Source: Antedon mediterranea
Lineage: Eukaryota > Echinodermata > Crinoidea > Comatulida > Antedonidae
Direction: 5' to 3'
Length of the DNA: 64,000 nucleotides
Assembly (NCBI RefSeq): GCF_964355755.1
Contig: NC_092670.1
Coordinates: 645,001 to 709,000, forward strand
Part shown: piece by piece, positions 1 through 25,402 of the stretch
Numbering within the stretch: position 1 is the stretch's first letter
Layout of the letters: each line of letters starts with the position of its first letter
The notes under the pieces: generated by a model
Database searches by the model: none
What the model saw: the letters and a program-made list of their open reading frames with translations, nothing else
What the model was told of the DNA's origin: nothing
Program-made: the position numbers and the translations under genes

Positions 1-776
1 ATATTTAGTCTATTCTAATATTTAGTCTATACTAATATTTAGTCTATATTCTTAATATTTAGTCTATTTAGGCTATTGTAATATTTAGGCTATTGTAATA
101 TTTAGTCTATTGTAATATTTAGTCTATTGTAATATTTAGTCTATTGTAATATTTAGTCTATTCTAATATTTAGTCTATTCTAATATTTAGTCTATTCTAA
201 TATTTAGTCTCTACTAATATTTAGTCTCTACTAATATTTAGTCTATTCTAATATTTAGTCTATTCTAATATTTAGTCTATTCTTAATATTTAGTCTATTC
301 TAATATTTAGTCTATTCTAATATTTAGTCTATACTAATATTTAGTCTATATTCTTAATATTTAGTCTATTTAGGCTATTGTAATATTTAGTCTATTCTAA
401 TATTTAGTCTATTCTAATATTTAGTCTATTCTAATATTTAGTCTATTCTAATATTTAGTCTATTCTAATATTTAGTCTCTACTAATATTTAGTCTATACT
501 AATATTTAGTCTATTCTAATATTTAGTCTATATTCTTAATATTTAGGCTATTCTAATATTTAGTCTATTCTAATATTTAGTCTATTCTTAATATTTAGTC
601 TATTCTTAATATTTAGTCTATTCTAATATTTAGGCTATATTTAGGCTATTGTAATATTTAGTCTATTCTAATATTTAGGCTATTGTAATATTTAGTCTAT
701 TCTAATATTTAGGCTATTCTAATATTTAGTCTATACTAATATTTAGTCTATTCTAATATTTAGTCTATACTAATAT
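1..776. repeat. 17-bp minisatellite
   Basis: A tandem array of an AT-rich unit close to TAATATTTAGTCTATTC fills the first 776 bases, with variants such as GGCTATTG, CTCTAC and a one-base longer TTCTTAATA form. The array touches the window edge, so its full length is unknown. It lies just downstream of exon 3 of GRB2 copy A (minus strand), in what should be the intron before that copy's remaining exons. Confidence 0.95.
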
Positions 777-839
777 GACTAGTTTTTACTAAAGATTGAA
801 TTGTTTGATTATTTGTTTGTCTTTTTTCATCATAACTTA

Positions 840-5886
<5,047 letters not shown>

Positions 5887-6685
5887 TTTTATTGACTGAC
5901 GATCCTACTGCTTTCGCAAGTGTTCAGAACAATCGACAATTTATGAGTTAAAAATACCCAAATATCCCTGTGTTTTACGTAAATCAACGCACGAATTATT
6001 AGTTTTGGTAGATCTATAGCAGATGGTGGTTTTAATAGTACACGTCTGCTATAAAAATAAGAAATAATGTCCTTTTAAGACGAAAAAAACACGCTATTTC
6101 GTAGTCTTCCGTATTTCCTATTAGAATTACCGCAAGGGATTCTGGGTGTGATGATCTTCATGACACACATCAGTGGAACTTCCTGGTACACGACAGTATA
6201 GTTGAATTATTCTTTTGGGACAGTTTGTTTTTTAATCGCCACAAAAAAACACATTGTTTATTTTTAGTCACCAAATATTTATTTTCCATTTTACTATTAT
6301 AACAATGCAACGTCATTCATTATTGCTATATATAGTTATTCCAGGAGATATTTTATCTCACCAATCCCGGTCGTGGCAATAACGTATCGGGTTGACTTTC
6401 ATGGGAAGTTAAAATATATATTACGTAATTGAAACTATAAAATGACAACTAACATTGAAGTAGACAATTGTGAAGGCTTATTATTACACAATCAATTGAC
6501 CTATAAGTTCATGCAGTTCAAGTACAATAACCATGTTAAAGAAATTAATTTCGTGATTTTAATCAAGAGTATTTACGACTTATGTTAGGCCTACATTCTG
6601 TGTGAACTCGGACAATTTAATAGGAATTGATTTTAACATTTATAGGCAATAACTATAACTAATAACTGCACGTCCGCTCCTGTAA
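5887..6685. other. Spacer between GRB2 copies A and B, with a duplicated conserved block
   Basis: This 0.8-kb interval is upstream of copy A's start and downstream of copy B's stop. Bases 6129-6350 recur almost exactly at 10530-10740 (CGCAAGGGATTCTGGGTGTG and following), and 6430-6560 matches 10823-10915 plus 13560-13600. The block was therefore copied with the gene unit. It may hold copy A's promoter and copy B's polyadenylation signal (AATAAA on the minus strand near 6257-6262). No gene was seen. Confidence 0.6.
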
Positions 6686-8842
<2,157 letters not shown>

Positions 8843-9890
8843 AATGCAACGACATTTAACTATAGCATCAACATTACAAAATAAAGCAAAAATCTGCAAG
8901 GTCCGGAAATCGACCAAACGTTGGCCTGTTAATCGACCTTTACGCCCGTTAAAACCACTAAAGTAGCCTACTGTTATATTCCAGTTGGTTGGCTAAATCC
9001 AGATAGTTTTTAAAATCTCAAAATTTCGAAGAAGAATAACAAAAAACAGCAATTAACAGGTGCATTGATAGCAAGGTTATCCACCCTCTGATTGGTTGAC
9101 TCGAGAACAATGGATTACGTAACATGCAGGCATCATTGGGGACAAAAGGATTAAGCCGCATGTATTGTTTAAACTATTTAGCCAAGGCGTCGTATAACTA
9201 TGGTAGTGTGACGTTTTCAAGAATTTACATGTGAATACGACTTTCTGCATTCACGACATGAAATGCAATTATATTTATAAGGTAGGGAGGCTCGACACAT
9301 CCTTCAAGCCGGCTGTAGAAAACAGTAAAACAAACAAACATAGCAGAACCTACCACGAGAATCTTCCTCCTATACTCGAATAGTATCCGAAACGAAGAAA
9401 TGAAATCGTTGGATGGCGCAGCAGTGATTGTTCAAAAATTTGTCTCGAGCGCAATCGAATAAATTCCGTTTCGACGGAAATTTATCGGATACCAATCATT
9501 CATTTTGGAAGGACAGCTGTTGACGCACGGCGTTAATAAAGCTTGGTTTTCTCACTTTGGTTGGACGCAATGCAAGGATGACGTAACGCGCCGCAAGTAA
9601 TTTGACCAATCACAATTCGACCCAAGTTGTGCCTACGTCATTGTGTTGGGAAGCTTGAAGACAAATCAGAGGCTCAACAAATAGTCCATGGGATTTAGAC
9701 TTTTAACTCACACAAATTGCAAGAAAAGGTTTTTTTGATGAAATGTGTTCTTTAGACCCTACTGAACACATTTATCAACGTTAGGACATTTTTCGACAAC
9801 GGGAAGTAACCTAATTTGCATAATTAAAAATGGCCGCCATAAAATACAGCAATACCTTTCCATGTTTATTAATCGAAAATAGGAATAAAA
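8843..9890. promoter_or_regulatory. Upstream region of GRB2 copy B
   Basis: The 1 kb upstream of copy B's start codon is colinear with the region upstream of copy C (18967-19370), for example CCACTAAAGTAGCCTACTGT in both. It should contain the promoter, but no TATA box or other core element can be assigned from the sequence. A short inverted-terminus element (TTGGACGCAATGCAAGGATG...) begins near 9562, with a fuller copy at 19191-19288. Confidence 0.4.
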
Positions 9891-10526
9891 GCTGCGTACA
9901 CGCCGACGCATTATTTTATTTACATAAATGCAAATTTATTCAATAACATATTTTATGAAAGTAAAGAGCTATTAAAGAAAAACATTGAAGGTTGTGACAT
10001 TATACGTTTAACAAACGTTCAATATTCTGTTTATAGTTCATCACATTAATAATTATTATGTAGACCTTGTAGTTACAATTGAAATTTAGTAAGAACATGT
10101 GGAATTTTCAGCATGCTGACATACGCCACACATCGAATAACTGAAAATTAAGGCTAATATAAATATGAATATTCTGAACAATTTAGGAAAAAAATTAAAT
10201 CTTTATGACCAGAAGTTACCGAGATATGACCAAGGTCAAAGGTCAAAAGTGGCATTTCTGGCCATTTTGAACGAAAACTTTTCATTATAGTACATAGAAA
10301 TGTGCATATTCTGAACAATTTAAGACGACCAAGATCAGACCTCTATGATCAGTCTTTGTCAAGTACCGTTTATATTTAGGATTCTGATAAATCCAAGATG
10401 GCCACCAAAATGGCCCCCATGGGACAAAATTTCGTCTTGGGAACATAAAAAAATGTTAATTATATATATTCAGGATTACAAATAATTATGTACATTAAAA
10501 AAATAAGCCCTCCTTCCTACTCTACT
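9891..10526. other. Non-coding duplicated block and AT-rich repeat
   Basis: Bases 9897-10135 match 19664-19824 plus 22336-22390, where a LINE interrupts the match, and resemble 27600-27790 and 30780-30910. Bases 10140-10520 contain two copies of ATATTCTGAACAATTTAAG-like text and look like a dispersed repeat. No coding signal. Confidence 0.6.
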
Positions 10527-10989
10527 ATACCGCAAGGGATTCTGGGTGTGATGATCTTCATGACACACATCAGTAGAACTTCCTGGTACACGACAGTATA
10601 GTTGAATTATTCTTTTGGGACAGTTTTGTTTTTTAATCGCCACAAAAAAACACATTGTTTATTTTTAGTCACCAAATGTTTATTTGCCATTTTACTATTA
10701 TAATGCAACGTCATTCATTATTGCTATATATAGTTATACCAGGCATTTATTTAGTTTTATAACTCCATGTTCCATCTCACCAATCCAGTCGTGGAAACGT
10801 CTGTGACTTTTATGAGAAGTTAACTAACATTGAAGTAGACTCTATTGAATTATGAAGGCTTATTATTACGCAATCAACTGACCTATAAGTTCTTGCAGTT
10901 CAAGTACAATACTAACTAGATTTGAACTCGCCGGGTTATCCACGCAAAGGTAACATAATGCACCACATACATTATTATGAACGCCAAAC

Positions 10990-12802
10990 AATTCGTCACT
11001 CGTCACACGAACCGGCGAATCCGCAAAATGTCCATTTCGAGAAAATCGCGATTGTAAAAAAGGCACTTTTTGCACGGTCATTTCTCGCAAGAAAAAAAGC
11101 GAATGTCCATTATTTTTGTGGTAATTATGTAAAAATATATCAAATGAATAATTTTAACGTGTCCATAAAAAAATATACTCATTAATTAAAGAGTAATCAC
11201 TTAATTAATACATTCGTCACTTCGTGTGAAGATTATTTACCGCGTATCGCGTAACTAAGCGATATTCGACGCATATTCGTCACTTCGTGTGAACAAGAAT
11301 CTTACGCAATGACTATGAAATATGCGGTATTCGCCGCGATTGCGTGGTAATGAATAGGCAGTCCCACGTAAACATCTTAGATAGAGCCCTAACGATAATA
11401 ATATAAAGTAAACAAATTATTCTGTTAAAAATGCAAAAGAACAATCACAAATCAGTTGCAAAATGTAATTTATAGTAGCCTAACTGATGCACAAACGTCA
11501 TTTTAGCTATTGTAAATAATGGAAAAACGGAAACATGGTTCATAATTAAATTTAATTATTAATGTATACATTATTTGATCTCTACATAAGGCAAGGCAAT
11601 GTTAGATAGTTAGAATAAACGTTTTTAATTCAATATTCCCTTAGTAGGCCCTACGGGAACAGTTAAAAAATAATTTAGACAGTCCATTGTACAATACGAC
11701 TTTTTCAGCATATTAGGCCTACAATAATTTAGCCATTCATGGCCAATATAGTATTTATTGAATAACTTTAAATGTGTTATCTGCCTTTTCTAATATCCGT
11801 ATTAAAAGGCTAATTTAAATTATTTACTAATTTAATGTGATACCGTAGCAATGTGGTCTTATTGTAGGGCATATCACAGGATAATGTGCAGACTACCCTA
11901 TATAGTATACGATAGTATTTAGTATAGCCATGCCCCAAAGATATTTGGTGACTCACTGATTATAATAATTATATATACTGTAACAATCTAATTTAAAAAG
12001 CAAAAACAAAAAATATAAATACTCTAACATCAAAATGTATGAATTGTTTGATAAAAATGTGTACACAGAAATGAAAGTTATTATCTTTAGTAGCATTACC
12101 CATTAACAATAGAGGTGAAATTTGATGTTTCTTTTTAATAATCATGTTATTTATTCTCTAAAAAATTAAATATTTCAAAATATTTAAGACTATAACATTG
12201 ATGTAGGCCTAATCGTTACCGTACCGTTTCGTGTATGTGTTGTCAGTGCCATAATTTAATGTAATGTTTTGCTAGTGCTCGAGTGAACGTACGAAAGAAC
12301 AAACATCGAAACGTTGCATTACATTTCCTGAAATGTATTTATATAATTAGCTTACTAAATAATTTATCAATAACCACAAAAATCAGTTTTTACTGGGTAA
12401 AATACTGTTCAATATTCTTTAATCTATGCTCAATCTAACTTCGCGGGACTGAAAATTGGCCATCAAATAATGGAATGTTCCAGATATGCAATAAACCAAT
12501 CAGATCACATGCAATTAGTGACGAATTGCATATTCGCCGTTTATTGAGGCGCGTAAACAGTGTGCGTGATGCGCGTTTTACTCACACGAAGTGACGAATC
12601 GATATTCGACGCTTCGTGTGACGAATGATTATAATATCACAATATATTCGCCAAATTATAATTTAAATAATTAATTATTGAAATAAGATACGCAGTTGAT
12701 ATTTGCATCAATTGTTCTTTAGAATAAATACTTTCGAAATATACAAAAAAAAATTTCGCGCCAAAATGACGATTCGCCGGTTCGTGTGACGAGTGACGAA
12801 TT
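10990..12802. mobile_element. 1.8-kb TIR element downstream of GRB2 copy C
   Basis: A 31-bp inverted repeat bounds the element: 10990-11020 (ATTCGTCACTCGTCACACGA... core) and 12772-12802. Related TTCGTCACTTCGTGTGA motifs recur just inside both ends (11205-11300 and 12575-12630). No transposase ORF. The element and its flank interrupt text that is continuous next to copy B (6480-6560), so it arrived after the duplication. No target duplication was found, so the exact ends are approximate. Confidence 0.75.
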
Positions 12803-12829
12803 ATTAGCCATCCTATGAAATGAATCAAA

Positions 12830-13560
12830 TATGTTTACAGTGTTGAATTGTACATATTTTGTGTAATAAGCATAACAGTATATACGTTAGGCCTATACAG
12901 TGTAGCAAAGATGAAATTAAGAGACCCAATTTTAGAAGATAATTATCTAAATAATAAAATTTTAAAGAGTTTTAGACACGAAAAGGCGAGATGCGCGCTA
13001 TTTTAAATGCGGTGAATTTTTACGAAAGAGATGAAAATCTGACGTTTTGGATTCAACTGGCCATATGATGACGTCATGACATCAGATTCATCAGATCAGA
13101 AACTTTTTATAGGAATTCATATCTACAATTCAACAGCTACCATAATAAGTTTTAATCATGCGGGTCACTTTTCATTCCGATGAGCTATAAACAGATTAAA
13201 ATATACTGTAAAGACGAAATTAAGTACCGGTAGGTCACGTTATTCTAATTTTTTAATATGATGACGTAATTAACGCATGTGAAAGAGAATTGATTGAGAA
13301 AGAACATATTAAAATCTAGGGCGAAATGGGATAAGCATAAGCGCAATGCTCTGTTAAATGGGATTAACTACTAGTACTAAAGCGAAACAAATTCTATTTT
13401 TTAAATTCAAGTGGTGACGTCAGAACATCCGGTAGGTACACATTACATCAATTGATCTACAACTCCTATCAACTTCCATAATACATTTAAAAAATTAGAA
13501 ATACATACGTGCAAGAAAGATCTAGACAATAACAAGTGCGGAGAACCAAAACCAATAATT
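12830..13560. repeat. Dispersed repeat with TGACGTCAT motifs
   Basis: Non-coding. It shares a recurring phrase (AACTGGCCATATGATGACGT, and GGAATTCATATCTACAA) in reverse complement with 37360-37740, so it is a second copy of the interspersed family that splits the RNF213 minisatellite. Confidence 0.5.
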
Positions 13561-13707
13561 TTTAAAGAAATTAATTTCGTGATTTTAATATTAAAACTAC
13601 TTTCTGTATGTAAAATTTAGGTGAACTTTTAGACAATTTGAATAGGAATTGATTTTAACATTTATAGGCAATAACTATAACTAATAACTGCCCGTCCGCT
13701 CCTGTAA

Positions 13708-18966
<5,259 letters not shown>

Positions 18967-19190
18967 AATGCAACGACTTAACTATCATCAACATCCGCAA
19001 GATCCGGCAAATCGACCAAACTTTGGCCTGTTAATCGACCTTTACGCCCGTTAAAACCACTAAAGTAGCCTACTGTTATAATCAATTTGGTTGGCTAAAT
19101 CCAGATAGTTGTTAAAATCTCGAAATTTCGAAGAAGAATAAAAAAAAACGCAATTAACAGGTGCTTGATAGCAGGTTATCCACTCTCCGA

Positions 19191-19288
19191 TTGGACGCAA
19201 TGCAAGGATGACGTAACGCGCCGCAAGTAATTTGACCAATCACAATTCGACCCAAGTTGTGCCTACGTCATTGTGTTGCGTCCAATTG
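19191..19288. mobile_element. ~98-bp MITE
   Basis: Begins TTGGACGCAATGCAAGGATG and ends with the inverted CATTGTGTTGCGTCCAA. Related copies lie at about 9562-9655 and a more diverged one near 43140-43335. It is upstream of GRB2-C. Confidence 0.65.
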
Positions 19289-19368
19289 GAAGTTTGAAGA
19301 CAAATCGGAGGCTCAAAAAACTACAGCAATACCTTTCATGTTTATTCATCGAAAATAGGAATAAAAGT

Positions 19369-19660
19369 TCATTCATTCATTCATTCATTCTTTATTTAGC
19401 ATTTAAAATCGAAATACATTTAAAACATATAGGTAACAAAAACAAGACAGGTGGAAATCTAAGGAGGCAAGGATAAGCAAAAGCAATTACAATCGATGTA
19501 GCTCACAGGCTTGCTTATCCATCCTTAGACATCCAGTACATAAAGATAGATAAAATACACATTAACGATCCAAATATAAATAAATTCTAATTTAGTGACA
19601 AAGTATAGCCTATTACTAGAGTACCAAATTATTTTTAATTTAGTAAAATTTCAGTAGTTG
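19369..19660. mobile_element. Short retroposed insertion with (TTCA)n tail
   Basis: The text AGGAATAAAAG continues directly into GC-rich ACACGCCGACG beside copy B (9886-9905). Here about 290 bp starting (TTCA)n intervene. The interior includes CTTGCTTATCCATCCTTAGA and no ORF of substance. The paralogous block gives the empty site. Confidence 0.6.
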
Positions 19661-19824
19661 CATACACGCCGACGCATTATATATATTACATAATGAAAAT
19701 TTATTCAATAACATATTTTATGAAAGTAAGGGGCTATTAAAAAAAACCATTGAAGGTTGTGATATGTTACGTTTAACAAACGTTCAATATTCTGTTTATA
19801 AAGGTCATCACATTAATATGCATG

Positions 19825-22335
19825 TAATAATAATAATAATAATAATAATAATAGCAGGATTTTGATAGCGCACATACCACTCAAGAGTGCTCAAGGCGCA
19901 TTAAAAAAAATAAAAACAAATCATACAAATGCCTGACAAATAAAATGCAATTTCTTTGGAGGGTCCCCATCCGTTCTCGTTCTGTCGCGGTCCCGGACCC
20001 CTACCTAGGTGACCAAACAAAGGAGCAGGATACACATTTGCCTTGCCACAGACGACCGGGTGCTCAGAGACAACAACCAAGACAGAGCCACCCCAAAGAT
20101 AATGCTGGTCAGGAAAAAGTATACTATAAAATTCTAGAACTTTAAGAAACCTCATGATTTCCATATGCCTTAATGAATAAATGTGTTTTTAATTATTTTT
20201 AAAAGTATCAACAGTTTTGCAAAATCTGATAGAGCTCGGTAGAGCATTCCATAGACGAGGAGCAGTAACGGTGAAAGCTCTGTCTCCCCATGAGTGGTGA
20301 GACTTAGGTTGATGTAGAAGCAGCGTATCACTAGAACGCAGATTCCGTCTGGGAACATACAGCCAAAGCATGTCAGAAATATATTCAGGAGCCATGCGAT
20401 TAATAGACTTAAAAACATAGAGTAATATTTTAAAAACAATGCGGTACCTAACAGGAAGCCAATGCAAAGTTTCCAAGGTATTTTATATGTGTGCATATCT
20501 TGGTAGTTTTTTAACAACTCGTGCCGCTGTATTTTGAATCAGCTGAAGCCTGTGGAGGTGTTTTTGTGGGAGACCAAATAACAAGGAGTTACACATAATA
20601 TCGAGACGCGAACTAACAAATGCATGTACAAGTTGCTCAGCAGCTGCACGATTTAAGTATTTTCTGATGCCTCGAATATTTCTTAAATGATATGACGATG
20701 CAGACGTAATTTTATAAATATGAGCCGTCATTGTCATATTAGAATCCAGAATTACACCAAGATTTCTAACTTGTGTAGTATTTTTAGTACAAAAGTTACC
20801 AATGGAAACCCTCCTAGATGGAATTTTCTCTAATTTTTGTTGCGAACCAAATAGAATGTACTCAGTCTTATCATCATTAAGTTTTAAAAAGTTTTTGGCC
20901 ATCCAGACACGAATTTCAGAGATACATTTTTCAAGCAAATCAATTGATAATTCACTCTGTGTCATGGTATGTTTAAACGATATATATATTTAAGTGTCAT
21001 CAGCGTAAACATGATAGCTAAGATTATATTTCTTAATGATATCACGAATAGGATATACATAAATTGTAAACAATTGTGGACCTAACACAGATCCTTGCGG
21101 AACAGAGAAATTAAAAGTGGTAGGTTGAGAGATTACCTCTCTAATACAAATGTGTTGAGGTCTGTCCGCCAAGTATGATTGACACCATCTTAGTGCACAT
21201 CCCTCAACACCAATAGAAGCATGCAACCTCTCAGTCAGAATACTATGATCTACCATATCAAACGCAGCACTCAAATCAAGTAAAATTAAAGCAGTTACTT
21301 TTCCAACATCCATCGCACGAAGTATATCATTGCTAACGCGCAGTTTCAGTACTGTGATGTGCTTTATACGCTGATTGAAACGGATCAAGTAAAGAATTAT
21401 CCTTTACATGTGATAGTTTACGTTTAGATACCACTTTTTCAATTACCTTTCCAAGAAAACACAGATTTGATACTGGTCTGTAACTGGATAGCTTTTCAGG
21501 ATCAAGACCAGATTTCTTTAATTGAGGACGTATGTGCGAGATTTTACAAATATCTGGGAAAACCCCAGTTTCCAAAGACAGATTAACGACACGTGTAATT
21601 AGTGGAACAAAAACAACAGCATTTCTCTTAATTAACAGAGTAGGAACTGGATCAAGACTTCAAGATTTAGCAGGCGAGTTTTTGAAAATTTCAAAAATTT
21701 CTTTTTCACTTGCAGGTTCAAATTTACAAAGGGAGGGACAATTATAATTTTCACAGCATACGTCGTTATTAAAGTAATGAGACAAACTTCCAGCACTATC
21801 TTTAACAAGAAGTTTACGAATATTAACAATTTTATTTTTAAAAAATACGGAAAATCTTTCTGCAAGCAACTCATCTGAGTGAGAAAATGGAAGCACCGAC
21901 GATTTAGAACAGTGTAAAAGATTGTTTACAACTTTAAACAGCTTCTTCTGATCACCTGAGCAATCTTCGACCAGATCAGAATAATATCGTTTCTTAGCAC
22001 TTTCAACAAGCATATTAACAATACACCGCTGATGACAATATTTCTGTCTATCTAAGGTATTTTTTGATTTCATCCATTTTCTCTCAAATACGCGACGGAG
22101 TTTTCTCGCAGATCTAATTTCATCAGTAAACCACGGTTTTGAAGAATTTAGTTTGATACATTTTGTTTTTAAAGGTGCGTGTTTATCCATAACTTCTCTT
22201 AAAGAGCAGTATCTTTCAATATTTTCTTGCAAAGTACCATCATGCATATCAGACAACCGAGCTTGTATGTCATTTGAAAATATTGTTGTATCAATACTGT
22301 TTATATTTCGGATTTTAATTTTAGATTTAGGAAGT
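19825..22335 (-). mobile_element. 5'-truncated non-LTR retrotransposon, decayed
   Basis: Reverse-transcriptase pieces in order on the minus strand: 22256-21660 (linker, KPWFTDEIRSARKLRRVFER), 21575-21333 (SSYRPVSNLCFLGKVIEKVV), 21388-20990 (LLDLSAAFDMVDHSIL, FSVPQGSVLGPQLF, YADDT), 20965-20483 (KLNDDKTEYILFG, RNLGVILDSNM) and 20476-20189 (LHWLPVRYRI, WNALPSSIR). Order and motifs fit a CR1/Jockey-group LINE. The pieces are in different frames, so it is inactive. The 3' end is an (AAT)n tail at 19825-19853. No endonuclease domain is visible, so it is 5' truncated. The same sequence without the insertion occurs at 10030-10100. Confidence 0.88.
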
Positions 22336-22482
22336 AGATGTAGTTACGAAAATCTGGAATTTTCAACGCTGACATACGTCACACATTGAATAAACACAAC
22401 TTTTAATTTTCGCAGCATGCAATTATCGAATGGTAATTCACATTTCATTAAAGAAAAAAATAATCGCGTCGTCTTAAAATGT

Positions 22483-23104
22483 ATTGACGATTTTTAATGA
22501 TATTGCAATATATTTTAATTTATTTTGATATAGTATATTATATGCATTTTTTTCTGCCTGGTTTTGTGTGATGTGTTCTTGTTCTTTGTCCATGAGTTTT
22601 ATATTGTATTTTTATGGAGACAAAATAAATGAAATGAAAATAAAGCTCTGATGCGACCGATTTTTAATGATATTGCAATATATTTTAATTTATTTTTATA
22701 TAGTATTATATGCATTTTTCATGTTTATGCAAATTTTATTCTAAAGTGATAAGTTCGCTTTTTAGGATTTCTGTCTCTGCCTGGTTTTGTGTGATGTTTT
22801 CTTGTTCTTTGTCCATGTTTTTATATTGTATTTTTATGGAAAAATAAATGAAATGAAAATAAAGCTCTGATACGACCGATTTTTAATGATATTGCAATAT
22901 ATTTTAATTTATTTTTATATAGTATTGTATGCATTTTTTATGTTTATACAAATTTTATTCTAAAGTGATAAGTTGCTTTTTAGGATTCCTGTTTGTACCT
23001 GGTTTTGTGTGATGTTATCTTTGGATTCTTTGTCCACGTTTTTTATATTGTATTTTTATGGAGACAAAATAAATGCAATGAAATGAAATGAAAATAAATC
23101 TCTG
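22483..23104. repeat. Three ~215-bp tandem units
   Basis: Units starting near 22483, 22652 and 22872 share CGACCGATTTTTAATGATAT, TGCCTGGTTTTGTGTGATG and a terminal AATAAATGAAATGAAAATAAA. They look like tandem copies of a retroelement 3' end. No ORF. Confidence 0.75.
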
Positions 23105-23419
23105 ATACGACTGAAGACGAGATTTAAAGTTATTGTAAATAACAATTTGCATCAAATTAAAATCACATCCTGAGGAATTTCCTTAGAAGTTCTCCTTTCA
23201 AGAAATTCCGTTCCCCCCCCCCCACCCCGTACAGAGGTGCTAATCGGTGTGTTGATTCTAACTGTAATAAATAATGTATATAATGCATATGTCGGTAGCT
23301 GTATCAAAATGATAAACACAATACCATTAATGTCTACTGTTCTTTATTAATATTATTTGTTAGAAGACAATTGACTACAGTACAATGGTATACCAATCCA
23401 AAGGCAAATTACTCGGAGA

Positions 23420-23640
23420 AAAATGAGAATACTCTAACCAGCTAGCTGAATCTCAATGGAGATACAAATAAAAGAAGAAAAAATGAGAATACTCTAACCA
23501 GCTGAATCTTAATGGAGATACACATAAAAGAAGAAAAATTAGAATACTCTAACCAGTTGAATCTCAATGGAGATACACATAAAAGAAGAAAAATGAGAAT
23601 ACTCTGACCAGCTGAATCTCGATGGAGATACACAAAAAAG
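23420..23640. repeat. ~54-bp minisatellite, copy 1
   Basis: About four units of GAGAATACTCTAACCAGCT followed by GAATCTCAATGGAGATACAC and ATAAAAGAAGAAAAAT. A two-unit version lies at 28970-29095 in the duplicated block. Confidence 0.9.
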
Positions 23641-24865
23641 AAGCAAAGAATACCATGAAAAGTACGGTACATGACATTTCACACGCGCGTCCAACCAAAC
23701 GCTTGATACATGCTATCGGTTTCTGTACGCGCACATAACTGTCATGTGAATGTAAAAATTAATTAATTGTCGTACATTGAGTAAATTGTCAGTCTGTAGC
23801 CTGATGTTCACAATTTCACAATGTAGGTTAGGCCGGAATTTAACCTAACATAGGCCTATCTTCTGCAGTAATAAAGACTCCATACCCATCTGAAAAAAAC
23901 ATCAATTAATTCAATCACAATTATTTATGACAAACCATAACAATACCCTAAAATCCAGACTGATTTCAATTCATGAATAAGAGCACATTGTGAGAATTGG
24001 ACGTTTCAATATATTTGATCATTTTTAAGGATCTAACACTGTCACAAGCAAACGTTGGCAATATAAAACTTTTTACAGGACGCTGATTTCCCTAGCAATG
24101 AATGACAATGTAAGAGAGTCTCAGTTGGTATGAACAGTAAAATTGATTTTTTTGGAAGGTAAAATAATTAAGTGAAAAGCTTACTGTCTGGTATACATGA
24201 AAAGTAATCTTTTACTAAGTATTTTACTGGTTGCCTTATTTTTAAAGGCCAGGTGCGGGCACAAAATTTCTATTGATCATACATTCCAATAATCATCCAT
24301 CTATAGTTTCCCCTATGTTTCATCATTTTTGGGATTTCATTTGTGTTACATGAGCATGTTGAAAATAAGCACTTTCTTATCAGTGGGGGGATAGTTCAAA
24401 TTACTGTACACAGTAAAATCTCTATTCTTTTGTACACAAATTGTGTAAATAGAGAGGGTAAAAAAATGTTATCGGATGACTAAATATAGGTATATAACTT
24501 GAATTTTACATTTCTGGTATTTTTATTCAACTTCAGATTTTTGTTTCCATGCTATAGCAAAAATTATCCACCGTATATCCACCATCTTTTTTCACCTTCT
24601 AGGGAGTCACCAGACATGTTATTACATTAGGTTAACTACCTAACTACTGAAAAAAATTCTTCCTGGTTTTTATGGCAGAATATTGCTAAATTTTGTATTT
24701 GACCATATTAAAGGAAATTCATGTTTTTTCGTCTTGATTTTTGTTACAAATATTTGATTTATGTACAATTAACCAGATATTATATTTAAAATTCATGCCT
24801 GTACCTGAGCTTTAAAATTTGCGCTGTGTTGATTCAATTTAACTTTTATTAATGGCAGAGCTTAC

Positions 24866-25238
24866 CTAAACAAGTATAACCGTTGTCGTTGTCAGATGGA
24901 ACACATCGTTTTCCGGATTGACATTTGTTATTGTCACATGGGTCTGAAACAGTAGTAAAACACATTTTAGTTGTCATCCTAACACTAACATTTGAGATTT
25001 GAGTAGGGGAACTTTAGGCTTTATTTATAAAAGAGTATTGAAAAGTGAAATACTGTATTTACTATTATACTGTTAAAAGCAAAACTTCAAACAAGTTTGT
25101 GTAAAATAAGCGCGCCTAAATGAGGAAAACTTGTTTTACAAAATTACAATTATACTTATGTTTCTCAACTCACGTACCTGACATTACGACCGCTGCATAT
25201 AAGACAAGAAATGCGATTACAAGGAAGGCTCGATTCAT
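24866..25238 (-). CDS. Small secreted EGF-like peptide, copy 1 (partial model)
   Basis: Exon 1 (25178-25238, minus) encodes MNRAFLVIAFLVLYAAVVMS, a textbook signal peptide, ending at a GTACGT donor. Exon 2 (24866-24943) follows a TTTCAG acceptor and encodes DPCDNNKCQSGKRC then VPSDNDNGYTCL, ending at GTAAGC. The spacing C-x4-C-x5-C-x10-C resembles the first four cysteines of an EGF-like domain, so at least one more exon is expected; I could not place it (without splicing, the frame stops after about five codons). The same two-exon gene is repeated at 29731-30155. The function is unknown; it is probably extracellular. Confidence 0.6.
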
Positions 25239-25402
25239 CCTGCAGAACTTGTTACTGGGTAAAAACAACAAGTTTTTTAGTTACCTACCAAGAGAATCTT
25301 CCAACTCGAATGTTATCCTTAAACCACCAAAAATTCTTCAACTTAGCTTTATGACCGTGTTTCCGCAAACCATAACACAAATTATCGGTTAGATAGATCA
25401 TT

